The translations under genes were made by a program, and so were the position numbers. Under the pieces are notes generated by a model. That model did no database searches. It worked only from the letters and a program-made list of their open reading frames with translations, and had not been told where the DNA came from. Below, one piece after another: positions 32,406 through 40,761 of a stretch of 64,000 bases of DNA; the first letter of the stretch is position 1; every line of letters begins with the position of its first letter. The stretch is taken from positions 434,001 to 498,000 of the forward strand of contig JBOEGJ010000006.1 of the NCBI GenBank assembly GCA_050633365.1, in the 5' to 3' direction. This DNA is from Pseudomaricurvus sp050633365. GTDB lineage: Bacteria > Pseudomonadota > Gammaproteobacteria > Pseudomonadales > Cellvibrionaceae.

Positions 32406-32461
32406 AGAATTGACTCATTCTGACAAACATCGACAAGCACATTGCCGGAGCCCTGCCCCCA

Positions 32462-33385
32462 ATGAAAAATCACTCTGCCCTTCATCTGGCAAAAATCAGC
32501 CTAATTGTATTTGCGTTGCTGACCATACTTAGCGTCAATTTATGGTTGGGTGAAATCAAAGTTCTCGCGTCGATTACTTGGATTGACATTTTTGGCGAAG
32601 GCGCCACTTTGGGCTTACTGTTGATGTTCTTCGGCTTTGTTCTTGTCAGCCGCCCTAGGGGGCGGGTAACCAACCTTCTCTCGCTCGGACTCATTGCGTT
32701 CTGCGCCGCGACCTTTCAAGACATTCTCGATGAAATCATTCAATTGCCTACCAGCGTTTGGTTTGATGACTTCACAGAATCCGCTTTGGCCCCATTTGGA
32801 TTTGTTTTACTGGGATACGGCTTTATTTTGTGGAATACCGAGCAAACGGCAATCAACGGAAAGCTCCAATGTAAAGAACGCTTTTATCGTGAACACAGCG
32901 CCATCGATTTTGTCACCGATTTGTATACCTCGCTGTATATGACCGCACACTTAGACCGAGAGCTTAGCCTGCATCGCAATGAAGGTACCCCGTTTTCGCT
33001 GATGATGATCGACATTGCAGAATTTGATGAGTTTAATCGTCGCTACGGTGATGAAGACGGTGATCGACTACTGGCACAGGCGGCAAAACTCATCACACTC
33101 AATCTGAGAGCGAGAGATTTGGCCTGCCGATACGCCGGCGATCGATTCGTGGTTTTATTTCCCTCGACCCACTTAGTAGACGCCAAGGTTTACCGCCAAG
33201 AAATCACCAATGCCATCGAAAACTTGGCGTTTAAACCAAGCAATGCCGCGCGATCGGTCTTCATTACCTGCCACAGCAGTTTAATCGATCACAGCGCCGG
33301 ACAATCCAGTGAAAGGCTGTTCGAGACGGCCAACAAAGCGCTTGAAGAAATCAAGCTCAATAGCGCATCACTGAAAGCGGCGTGA
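32462..33385 (+). CDS. Membrane protein with a degenerate GGDEF domain
   Basis: The 307-residue product has four predicted membrane helices in residues 8-126 (ISLIVFALLTILSVNLWLG, GATLGLLLMFFGFVLVS, LLSLGLIAFCAATF, FGFVLLGYGFILW) and a C-terminal GGDEF fold from about 150. The nucleotide-binding part DIAEFDEFNRRYG is present, but the signature GGDEF at 225-229 is AGDRF. The catalytic Glu and first Gly are lost. It is therefore probably a c-di-GMP or GTP sensor rather than a cyclase. It is the first gene of a Pho-box operon, 6 bp before the AraC-type gene. The ribosome site is weak, so the exact start is less certain. Confidence 0.83.
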   Translation: MKNHSALHLAKISLIVFALLTILSVNLWLGEIKVLASITWIDIFGEGATLGLLLMFFGFVLVSRPRGRVTNLLSLGLIAFCAATFQDILDEIIQLPTSVWFDDFTESALAPFGFVLLGYGFILWNTEQTAINGKLQCKERFYREHSAIDFVTDLYTSLYMTAHLDRELSLHRNEGTPFSLMMIDIAEFDEFNRRYGDEDGDRLLAQAAKLITLNLRARDLACRYAGDRFVVLFPSTHLVDAKVYRQEITNAIENLAFKPSNAARSVFITCHSSLIDHSAGQSSERLFETANKALEEIKLNSASLKAA

Positions 33386-33391
33386 CATAAA

Positions 33392-34435
33392 ATGAACGCC
33401 TACTTTTGCATCGACGATAAAGTACAAGCCACCACACAATTGCCCGCGGCGATACTGGCACTGGCCAAGAATCACCGACTGGACTTTGATGCACTCGTTC
33501 GCGGTACAGGTATTTTTGATACCGACTTAAGCGATTGCCGTCATCGTCTTAGCAGCCGAAAGTGGCATCGCTTGCTACAGAATGTAGAGGCAGCTGATCG
33601 CTCACAGGAGTTGTTATTTCGATTGGGTCGACGTTTGCCCTATATTGCTCATGGCGCTCTATTACAGGCTCTGCTTAATTGTGCAAGCGCCAGAGAATTA
33701 CTGGAAATATTGAGAGACCACTCGCGACTCTATTATCCCAGCTGTTTTTTCCAACTGGCCTCAACCACTCATCACCACATCTTTCTTATAAACGACGCAA
33801 TTGGCCATGGGGAACAGCAATACCTTCACGATCAAGTAGTACTCTCATCAATTATCACTTTGTTCAAAGCCTGCAACATTTCAACAGAGGGAATCAGCTA
33901 TCTTCTCAGCCAGTCGCGACCTCAAGATACCGCAGCGCACAGCACCTATCTCAGTAGCCGAATTCACTATTGCTCGCCAGTCACGGCCTTGATCATTCCT
34001 GATAATTGCGGCGTTCACGAAGATGCTTCTGGCCACAGTGAGTTCTCCAACAACGCCAAACTCAGCGCGTTGCAACAATGCGATATGGCGCAGATGCAGG
34101 ACAAACTCCAGCCGGGATTCATTGAGGCGGTGCAAAAGCATCTAATGCGTCAGCTATTGCGAGAGGATGTGTGTCTAAATTCCTGCGCTCAAGCTTTTAA
34201 TACCAGCCCCGCCAGCTTAAAACGCTGGCTTAAGAATCATCACTCGAGTTTTCAACAACAACTGGATAACGCGCGAAAAATCCTAGCGTTATCGATGATT
34301 TTTATCGATGAGCTCAGTAACGACGAGACTGCACGGCGACTGAGAATTCATGATAGAGCCAATTTTCGGCGCTCATTTAAGCGCTGGACGGGCACACTAC
34401 CCAGCAAGTTACGCGAAGATCTATTACACTTTTAA
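33392..34435 (+). CDS. AraC-family transcriptional regulator
   Basis: The 347-residue product has the same plan as the regulators at 25940 and 44335. An N-terminal sensing domain (residues about 15-215; RRLPYIAHGALLQALLNCASAREL) is followed by a C-terminal AraC HTH pair (NSCAQAFNTSPASLKRWLKNHHSSFQQQLDNARK and RRLRIHDRANFRRSFKRWTGTLPSKLRE). It is diverged from the canonical family, particularly in the first HTH. It sits between a GGDEF-like protein and phoX, with 6 and 19 bp gaps, so all three are probably one transcript induced by phosphate limitation. Its targets are unknown; autoregulation of the island is possible. Confidence 0.87.
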   Translation: MNAYFCIDDKVQATTQLPAAILALAKNHRLDFDALVRGTGIFDTDLSDCRHRLSSRKWHRLLQNVEAADRSQELLFRLGRRLPYIAHGALLQALLNCASARELLEILRDHSRLYYPSCFFQLASTTHHHIFLINDAIGHGEQQYLHDQVVLSSIITLFKACNISTEGISYLLSQSRPQDTAAHSTYLSSRIHYCSPVTALIIPDNCGVHEDASGHSEFSNNAKLSALQQCDMAQMQDKLQPGFIEAVQKHLMRQLLREDVCLNSCAQAFNTSPASLKRWLKNHHSSFQQQLDNARKILALSMIFIDELSNDETARRLRIHDRANFRRSFKRWTGTLPSKLREDLLHF

Positions 34436-34454
34436 GACTAGACGAAGAAACACT

Positions 34455-36383
34455 ATGAAGAAAAAATCAGCCAACCCAATCCATTCGAGTCGCCGCACTT
34501 TTCTCAAGCAATCCGCATTTGGAGGTGCTGGCGCTCTCACAGTGGCCAGCATGACTGCACCTCTAGCGGGCTGCCAAAGCAGCGGCGCAGATTCGTCTCT
34601 CACTTTTAAAGAGATTCCTCATCGACTCGACCATCATCATCACCTTCCCGATGAGTACAATGCACAAACCTTATTGCGTTGGGGCGATCCGCTGTTCAAC
34701 CAAAACAATTTTGATCCTAACCAACAAACCCCGGAGAGCCAATCAGAGCAGTTTGGCTACAACAATGACTTCATCGGATTTATGCCTCTCAGTGACGACT
34801 CAAGCGCCACTGGTGACGAGCACTTTCACAGCGCCAACAGTGATCGTGGCTTACTCTGTGTGAATCACGAATACACCTTGCCTCATCTTATGTTCAGTGG
34901 CTACGAGGACAAAAACGCGGCAAAACGCGACACTACGCTCGAGCATATGGCCATCGAACAGCAAGCCTGTGGTCACAGCGTGGTAGAAATTAAACGTGAA
35001 GACAATCAATGGGTAGTCGATACCGACAGCGCTTACAACCGCCGAATCACACTGTCCACGCCAATGACACTCAGCGGACCCGCCGCTGGCCATCAACGCC
35101 TATCGACAGCGGCAGACCCTGAGGCTAAACGCGTACTCGGTACCGTCGGAAATTGCGCTGGTGGAAAGACGCCATGGGGAACTGTGCTAATTGCGGAAGA
35201 GGGATTTGGCTCGGCATTCATGGGCAGCCGTCAACAGCTGAGCCCAAAAGAGCAAGATAATTTTCGCCGCCTCTCGATCGGCGACGGTCGCCCGTGGGGC
35301 AGACAGGATTCGCGCTTTAACATCGAACAAGAACCCAATGAAGCCAATCGCTTTGGCTGGATGGTCGAGCTAGATCCTTACGATCCCAACTCGCTGCCGA
35401 AAAAACTCACCGCGCTCGGTCGCTTCGAACACGAAGGCACCACCATTGTTGCCAAGCAGGGGCAACCTATCGTTGCCTACACCGGAGACGATGATGAATT
35501 CCAGTTTATCTACAAGTTTGTCTCCACCGGTCTCTATGACGAAAAAAACCCAGAAAACAACCGCAACCTGCTCGACGAAGGCACGCTCTACGCCGCCAAG
35601 TTAAACGACGATGGTAGTGGCGAATGGTTACCGCTGATCCAAGGGCAGCAGTTTTTAACGGAGCAATTTGGCTTTCACTCTCAGGCAGATGTAATGATTG
35701 AATGTCGGCGCGCCGCGCAGATGATCGGTGCCACGCCCATGGATCGCCCAGAAGACATTGAAACGAATCCCGTCAATGACTGTACCTATGTCATGCTGAC
35801 CAAGAATAAAAAGCGCAAGAGCTCAGACCCCGGCAATATGCGTCCAAAAAATACCGCCGGGCATATCCTCGAATTCTTACATCCCGGCAGCGACGGTGAG
35901 CGCGATCACACCGCCACCACTTTTGCCTGGACCACTTTTCTACTCGGTGGGCATCCCAATAGTAGCAACGCCCATGAACGCGGTTTTTACGGCACCGCCA
36001 GCGATGGCACCAGCGTGACGGAAAACGGATGGTTTGCGACGCCGGACAACCTTGCCTTCGACATCTTTGGCAATATGTGGGTGGCCACAGACGGCTGTGA
36101 AGCCTTTCATTTCCACGATGGATTATGGGCCATGCCCACGGCCGGATCTCATCGCGCCATTCCGAAACACTTTTTTGGTTGCCCGTCGGGCGCTGAGATT
36201 TGCGGACCGGAGTTTACCCCGGATGGTCGCACGTTGTTTGTAGCAGTGCAGCATCCTGCCGACAGCGATGGTTCCACCTTTGATAATCCCAGCCACCGCT
36301 GGCCGGATTTTGATGAGGCTATGCCGCCCCGCCCCAGCGTACTGGCGATCAGACGCGACGACGACGGTATTGTCGGCAGTTAG
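34455..36383 (+). CDS. phoX: PhoX-type alkaline phosphatase (DUF839), Tat-exported
   Basis: PhoX enzymes are calcium/iron-dependent secreted phosphatases that release phosphate from many monoesters and dominate in marine bacteria. The 642-residue product from the ATG at 34455 begins with a twin-arginine signal (SSRRTFLKQSAFGGAGALTV) and a possible lipobox (APLAGC). The extension to 34350 overlaps the preceding gene and is not signal-like. Family motifs include LLCVNHEYTLPHLMF, GNCAGGKTPWGTVLIAEE with the metal-binding Cys and Glu, RFGWMVELDPYDP, ALGRFEHEGTTIV, YTGDDDEFQFIYKF, and the C-terminal PDNLAFDIFGNMWVATDG. It ends at a strong terminator. Confidence 0.93.
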   Translation: MKKKSANPIHSSRRTFLKQSAFGGAGALTVASMTAPLAGCQSSGADSSLTFKEIPHRLDHHHHLPDEYNAQTLLRWGDPLFNQNNFDPNQQTPESQSEQFGYNNDFIGFMPLSDDSSATGDEHFHSANSDRGLLCVNHEYTLPHLMFSGYEDKNAAKRDTTLEHMAIEQQACGHSVVEIKREDNQWVVDTDSAYNRRITLSTPMTLSGPAAGHQRLSTAADPEAKRVLGTVGNCAGGKTPWGTVLIAEEGFGSAFMGSRQQLSPKEQDNFRRLSIGDGRPWGRQDSRFNIEQEPNEANRFGWMVELDPYDPNSLPKKLTALGRFEHEGTTIVAKQGQPIVAYTGDDDEFQFIYKFVSTGLYDEKNPENNRNLLDEGTLYAAKLNDDGSGEWLPLIQGQQFLTEQFGFHSQADVMIECRRAAQMIGATPMDRPEDIETNPVNDCTYVMLTKNKKRKSSDPGNMRPKNTAGHILEFLHPGSDGERDHTATTFAWTTFLLGGHPNSSNAHERGFYGTASDGTSVTENGWFATPDNLAFDIFGNMWVATDGCEAFHFHDGLWAMPTAGSHRAIPKHFFGCPSGAEICGPEFTPDGRTLFVAVQHPADSDGSTFDNPSHRWPDFDEAMPPRPSVLAIRRDDDGIVGS

Positions 36384-36414
36384 AAACCGGCTAGTTAATT
36401 ATCAGGCGCGCACA

Positions 36415-36465
36415 AAAAAGCGGGAGACATCGGCGTCATGACAGTGCCGGCGTCTCCCGCTTTTT
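36415..36465. terminator. Bidirectional terminator between phoX and aspS
   Basis: GCGGGAGAC (36420-36428) pairs with GTCTCCCGC (36452-36460), with a further CGGC/GCCG stem inside. A5 on the left and T5 on the right let it serve phoX on the plus strand and aspS on the minus strand. Confidence 0.9.
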
Positions 36466-36515
36466 GTGTCGTAAAAATAGGCTGAACTATTTACAGATCT
36501 AGCCTATTTTAACGC

Positions 36516-38300
36516 CTAACCTTCTTTATCGGCTTCTTTAGCGCTCTCTTTTTTCTTCAGGCGAATGTTCAATTCGCGCAGCTGAGCGGTATCAACCTGC
36601 CCTGGAGCATCGGTCATGACACAACCGGCACTCTGAGTTTTCGGGAAAGCAATCACGTCACGAATTGACTGAGCACCCGTCATCAACATGATCAGTCGAT
36701 CCAAACCAAAGGCCAAACCACCGTGCGGTGGCGCTCCGTATTGCAATGCGTCGAGCAAGAAGCCGAACTTCTCACGCTGCTCTTCTTCGCCAATACCCAA
36801 CACACGGAAAACCGTTTCTTGCATGGCTTGGTCGTGGATACGAACCGAACCACCACCTAATTCACAGCCATTGAGCACCATGTCGTAGGCTTGGGAAAGT
36901 GCACCCACTGGATTGGCCTCAAGCTCTTCAGGGGAACAAGCTGGTGCCGTAAACGGATGATGCAACGAGGTCACGCCACCTTCAATTTCTTCGAACATCG
37001 GGAAGTCGACAACCCACAAAGGAGCCCACTCGGCGGTGTACAAATCGAGATCTTCACCGACTTTGCAACGCAAAGCGCCCAATGCTTCGGTGACGACTTT
37101 AACGGTGTCGGCACCAAAGAATACGATATCGCCGTTGGCAGCGCCGGTGCGCTCCATCACTTTCATGGTGACTTCGTCGCCCAAGAATTTGATGATTGGC
37201 GACTGCAGGCCTTCAATGCCTTTTTCAAGCTCGTTGACTTTGATCCACGCCAAGCCTTTAGCGCCGTAAATGCTGACAAACTTGGTGTAGCCATCAATTT
37301 GCTTACGAGAAATACTCGCGCCACCGGTCACTTTCAACGCTGTCACACGACACTTTGGATCGTTGGCTGGGCCAGCAAAAACTTTAAAGTCGATATCGGC
37401 AAGTAGATCTTTAATCTCAACCAGCTCTAGCGGAATACGCATGTCCGGCTTATCGGAACCGTATTTTTGCATGGCTTCGGCGTAAGGCATACGCGGAAAT
37501 TCACCCAGCTCAACACCTTTGATTTCGCTAAACAGTTTGCGAATCATGCCTTCGGTCACAGACATGATTTGCTCTTCTGTCATGAACGAAGTTTCGATAT
37601 CGATTTGAGTAAATTCCGGCTGACGATCAGCACGTAAATCTTCATCGCGGAAACACTTGGCAATTTGGTAATAACGATCAAAACCAGAGACCATCAACAA
37701 TTGCTTAAACAACTGCGGGGACTGCGGCAAGGCGAAGAACTTGCCTTCGTGAGTCCGCGAAGGTACCAAATAGTCACGAGCACCTTCTGGCGTGGCTCGA
37801 GTCAGAATTGGCGTTTCGATGTCCAAAAAGCCATTGTCATCCAAGTAGTTGCGAATGGCGTTAGTCACTTTAGAGCGAAGGCGCAAGCTGTCTTGCATTT
37901 CTTGACGACGCAAATCAACGTAGCGGTACTTCAAGCGAACATCTTCACCAACGGTGTTGTCGTGCAGCGGAAACGGTGTCGTCTCTGCGCTGTTGAGAAT
38001 GGTCACTTCCAAGCCGTAAACTTCCACCTCGCCGGTGGCCATATTCGGGTTAACCGTTGCTTCAGAACGAGCGCGAACGCGGCCCTTAACCTGCAATACG
38101 TATTCAGAGCGCACCTTGTCGGCGATTTCAAAGTTCTCTTTGGCATCTGGATCAAACACCACTTGGACAATGCCATCGCGGTCGCGCAGATCAATAAAGA
38201 TCACTCCACCGTGATCACGACGACGATCAACCCAACCACAAAGAGTGACTTCTTGATCAATAAATGAGGCATTCAAAGCGCCACAATACTGGCTGCGCAT
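36516..38300 (-). CDS. aspS: Aspartyl-tRNA synthetase
   Basis: AspRS charges tRNA-Asp (or both Asp and Asn tRNAs when non-discriminating). The 594-residue product from the ATG at 38300 begins RSQYCGALNASFIDQEVTLCGW, the OB-fold anticodon-binding domain. A longer frame to 38345 adds an unrelated leader. Class II catalytic motifs are present: motif 2 near YYQIAKCFRDEDLRADRQPE, the bacterial GAD insertion (residues about 290-420), and motif 3 GLAFGLDRLIMLMTG. Length is normal for the bacterial type. It is followed upstream by the fmdB-like gene with about 150 bp between them. Confidence 0.98.
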   Translation of the reverse strand: MRSQYCGALNASFIDQEVTLCGWVDRRRDHGGVIFIDLRDRDGIVQVVFDPDAKENFEIADKVRSEYVLQVKGRVRARSEATVNPNMATGEVEVYGLEVTILNSAETTPFPLHDNTVGEDVRLKYRYVDLRRQEMQDSLRLRSKVTNAIRNYLDDNGFLDIETPILTRATPEGARDYLVPSRTHEGKFFALPQSPQLFKQLLMVSGFDRYYQIAKCFRDEDLRADRQPEFTQIDIETSFMTEEQIMSVTEGMIRKLFSEIKGVELGEFPRMPYAEAMQKYGSDKPDMRIPLELVEIKDLLADIDFKVFAGPANDPKCRVTALKVTGGASISRKQIDGYTKFVSIYGAKGLAWIKVNELEKGIEGLQSPIIKFLGDEVTMKVMERTGAANGDIVFFGADTVKVVTEALGALRCKVGEDLDLYTAEWAPLWVVDFPMFEEIEGGVTSLHHPFTAPACSPEELEANPVGALSQAYDMVLNGCELGGGSVRIHDQAMQETVFRVLGIGEEEQREKFGFLLDALQYGAPPHGGLAFGLDRLIMLMTGAQSIRDVIAFPKTQSAGCVMTDAPGQVDTAQLRELNIRLKKKESAKEADKEG

Positions 38301-38451
38301 AGCGTTATTCCTATTAATAGCTTCGGTTGCTAAGTTCAATGTCATCGTTACTTGAGGGCCTCTTAGGCAACTGACTCTGGGTAACGACGTTCTAAGTTAT
38401 ATTCGACGCGATTGGCTGACAAAACCGCACCTGAGGCGAAAAGCCTCGAGT

Positions 38452-38703
38452 CTAGCTGGCGGCGCTCTTTTTTGAGGCGCCGGCCGAGCCGGCATCCCCA
38501 GCCAAATTCTTTTTCTTACCGCCCGTTTTAAAGTCGGTCTCGTACCAACCTCCTCCCGACAGACGAAAGCCCGCGGCAGATATTTTTTTGGTTAATGTCG
38601 GATTACTGCAAGCGGGACAATCCTTTAACGGATCATCGCTCATCTTCTGCAGAGCCTCCATCTCGTGGCCACAATCGCCACAGCCATATTCATAGATTGG
38701 CAT
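38452..38703 (-). CDS. FmdB-family zinc-ribbon protein
   Basis: The 83-residue product starts PIYEYGCGDCGHEMEALQKMSDDPLKDCPAC, with two CxxC pairs (CGDC, CPAC) forming the putative regulatory zinc ribbon of the FmdB family. A basic, Gly/Ala/Ser-rich tail follows. The biochemical role of the family is not established. It precedes aspS on the same strand, a common gammaproteobacterial neighbour pair, and is probably cotranscribed with it. A 16-bp tandem repeat lies immediately upstream of its start. Confidence 0.9.
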   Translation of the reverse strand: MPIYEYGCGDCGHEMEALQKMSDDPLKDCPACSNPTLTKKISAAGFRLSGGGWYETDFKTGGKKKNLAGDAGSAGASKKSAAS

Positions 38704-38720
38704 ACCAATACCTCTAGTGC

Positions 38721-38778
38721 CTCGAAGCTAAAGAGTCTCGAAGCTAAAATGTCTCGAAGCTAAAGAGTCTCGAAGCTA
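38721..38778. repeat. 16-bp tandem repeat, 3.6 copies, upstream of fmdB-aspS
   Basis: CTCGAAGCTAAAGAGT is repeated head-to-tail at 38721, 38737 (ending AATGT), 38753 and partially at 38769. It fills the 58 bp from 18 bp upstream of the fmdB-like start codon and so lies in its leader or promoter. Each unit contains TCGA and AGCT. Confidence 0.9.
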
Positions 38779-38980
38779 GCCCCCCACCTCACCAAGTCTG
38801 TGATGGTAGAAAAGTGCCGAAATTAGCCCCAAATAACCCATGATCCATGGTCAGACCCTGCTTATCGAGCCCCAACCACCAAAAAGCCGAGCATTATACC
38901 TCAGCATTGGCCTATGGTTAACCGCTAAAACTGAGGTTGGTCTATGCTTAATAAATGACCGCATCGACAGGGACCGCCTT

Positions 38981-40105
38981 ATGCGAGTAGCCAGTAACGA
39001 CGATATTGAGCACGACCTGCTCGAAGACTTCTTTTATGACTTCACAGAACAATACCAGCACTGCGAAGATATCCTTATTCAGCTTGAGCGAACGCCCAAT
39101 GACACCGAGAGAACTCGCGACCTATTTCGCTCGGTCCACACCATCAAAGGCAACCTAATCTATATCGGGCTGAAGGATTTAAGCCCTCTATTGCAGAGTG
39201 TCGAAGATCTGCTGGAAGGGGTACGATCGGGCACTATTGCCTATGACGATAGCTTGAGCGATGTGGTCCTTTTGGCGATGGACAAAACCAAGCTATTGAT
39301 AGACGAGAATATCCATCATCAGGCCAGCGACATTAGCCAGCAAGACTTTGACAATATCTGCGCCAGTATCCGCGATATCGCCAGCGCCAAACCTCAAACA
39401 CGGCCCGAGGCCATTATCTACGCCCTAGCGCAGCTTGATCCGCAAACCACTCTTCCACCACCGGTCCATATTCCCCAGAAAACACCTAATGACGAGTTTT
39501 TACTGGAAATGACCAGCATGGGAATTTCCATCTGTGAAGATCTGCGATTTATCAACGGCTTGATCATTCCACTCGAAGAGCGATCCCAGTACTGGCAAGG
39601 CAACACCTATCGAATTGCACAACTGGCAATTCGGATGAATCAACAAGCCAACCAACTGGTCACCCCCAATCAGCTGTTAATGGCTGCCCTCATTCACGAT
39701 ATCGCCATGCCATTTTTACCCATTGAACTGCTGCACAAAAAAGCCAGCTTTGGCGACGATGAGCGCGATCACATGCGCGCTCATGTTGGCCACAGCGTTC
39801 ATCTACTAAAAAGCATGGGAGGCTGGGACGAGGCCGCCGAAATCGTTCAGCAACATCACGAACGCTGTGACGGCAGCGGTTACCCTTCGGGGCTCACCCG
39901 CACTCAAATCGGTGCCGGCGCTAAGATTCTTGCCATCGCCGACACCTTCAACGCATGCCGCTATGCTCGCGCCTATCGCACAGAACAAAAGCGTCCTCTT
40001 ATTCGTGCGATTTTAGAAATCAATCGACAATCTGGAAGCTTATTTGATGATTCATGGGTACAAGTTTTCAACCAAGTCGCAAAACAGACCATGACACTGC
40101 ATTAG
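38981..40105 (+). CDS. Hpt-HD-GYP fusion protein
   Basis: The 374-residue product from the ATG at 38981 joins two signalling domains. An N-terminal Hpt phosphotransfer domain (residues about 8-105) has the phospho-accepting His53 in FRSVHTIKGNLIYIG. A C-terminal HD-GYP-type domain (about 205-355) has ALIHDIAMPFLP, HVGHSVHLL, QQHHERCDGSGYPSGL and AKILAIADTFNACR. The HD, HH and GYP residues are kept, but the usual Lys of HDIGK is replaced, so c-di-GMP phosphodiesterase activity is likely but not certain. A frame open to 38840 lacks a ribosome site, while 38981 follows AGGGA. No kinase is adjacent; the orphan hybrid kinase at 15333 is one possible donor. Confidence 0.85.
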   Translation: MRVASNDDIEHDLLEDFFYDFTEQYQHCEDILIQLERTPNDTERTRDLFRSVHTIKGNLIYIGLKDLSPLLQSVEDLLEGVRSGTIAYDDSLSDVVLLAMDKTKLLIDENIHHQASDISQQDFDNICASIRDIASAKPQTRPEAIIYALAQLDPQTTLPPPVHIPQKTPNDEFLLEMTSMGISICEDLRFINGLIIPLEERSQYWQGNTYRIAQLAIRMNQQANQLVTPNQLLMAALIHDIAMPFLPIELLHKKASFGDDERDHMRAHVGHSVHLLKSMGGWDEAAEIVQQHHERCDGSGYPSGLTRTQIGAGAKILAIADTFNACRYARAYRTEQKRPLIRAILEINRQSGSLFDDSWVQVFNQVAKQTMTLH

Positions 40106-40135
40106 AAGCCACATCACGCTTTGTAAAATACCCAT

Positions 40136-40163
40136 AAAAACCCTTAGTTTTTTAGGTTTTTTT
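40136..40163 (+). terminator. Terminator of the Hpt-HD-GYP gene
   Basis: AAAAA-C-CCT pairs with AGG-TTTTT (one bulge) around TAGTTTTTT and runs into seven T, about 30 bp after the stop codon. Confidence 0.65.
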
Positions 40164-40164
40164 G

Positions 40165-40193
40165 TTGCCTCGGCTCAGAGAATCCTATATACA
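40165..40193 (+). promoter_or_regulatory. Promoter of the HU-like gene
   Basis: A -35 TTGCCT (40165-40170) and a -10 TATACA (40188-40193) are separated by exactly 17 bp. Transcription from about 40200 would give a leader of about 128 nt containing two hairpins, one of them terminator-like. Confidence 0.6.
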
Positions 40194-40222
40194 TAGCCTC
40201 AGCGGATTTTCCGCGGTGTTCG

Positions 40223-40246
40223 AGCCTATAAATTAAGGCTTTTTTT
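40223..40246 (+). terminator. Terminator-like hairpin inside the HU-like leader
   Basis: AGCCT, an 8-nt loop and AGGCT are followed by seven T. If the promoter at 40165-40193 is right, this lies in the transcribed leader and would act as an attenuator. Otherwise it is a second terminator for the upstream gene. Confidence 0.55.
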
Positions 40247-40327
40247 GCCACATAGGCCAACAATAACAACAACACTCTGACCTAGCTGATACCGTTCAGC
40301 TGTTCGTTACCAAAAGGAACTTAGACC

Positions 40328-40741
40328 ATGGCCGCCAAAAAAGCTGCTGCAAAAAAGAAAGCCCCTGCCAAGAAAGCTGCTGCGAAAAAAGCCGCTGCTG
40401 CTCCAGAAAAGAAAATCAAAGCAGTAAAAGAGCGCTACACCAAAACTCAAATGTTGACTCAAATCGCTGAAAACACCGAATTGAGTAAAAAGCAGGTTCA
40501 AAGTGTTTTGGACGAGCTGACTGATATGATCGAAGGTCACATCAAAAAGCGCGCTGTTGGTGAGTTTGTATTGCCAGGCCTATTGAAAGTCAGTGCTGTT
40601 AAAAAGCCTGCCAAGAAAGCCCGTAAGAACGTACCTAACCCATTCAAGCCAGGTGAGCTTATGGATGTTGCGGCTAAGCCTGCCAGCGTTCAAGTTAAGA
40701 TTCGCCCGCTGAAAAAGCTGAAGGACATGGCGACCAACTAA
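40328..40741 (+). CDS. HU-family DNA-binding protein with a lysine/alanine-rich N-terminal tail
   Basis: HU proteins bend and compact DNA as part of the nucleoid. The 137-residue product has an N-terminal tail of about 35 residues composed almost only of Ala, Lys and Pro (KAPAKKAAAKKAA), like eukaryotic histone H1 tails. A DNABII domain follows (YTKTQMLTQIAENTELSKKQVQSVL, then GEFVLPGLLKVSAVKKPAKKARKNVPNPFKPGE). The flexible arm keeps the Arg/Lys-Asn-Pro DNA-intercalating element (KNVPNPF). It is about 47 residues longer than classic HU (90 aa). AAAAGGAAC gives the ribosome site. A strong terminator follows. Confidence 0.92.
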   Translation: MAAKKAAAKKKAPAKKAAAKKAAAAPEKKIKAVKERYTKTQMLTQIAENTELSKKQVQSVLDELTDMIEGHIKKRAVGEFVLPGLLKVSAVKKPAKKARKNVPNPFKPGELMDVAAKPASVQVKIRPLKKLKDMATN

Positions 40742-40761
40742 TTCGCCTTTTCTTGAGTCAT

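Larger units (their letters stand above)
32003..32461. other. Divergent regulatory region of the phosphate island
   Basis: This 459-bp gap holds both Pho boxes, about 270 bp apart and facing outward, each with its weak -10. A 64-codon open frame between them (32127-32321, TTG start) has no ribosome site, so I do not call it a gene. TTGACTCATTCTGACAAAC just after the plus-strand box may hold a further half-site. Confidence 0.6.

Noticed and set aside
36891..38267. Plus-strand open frames of 171 and 200 codons
   Set aside because: Both are antisense to aspS, with no start signals and no recognisable motifs.
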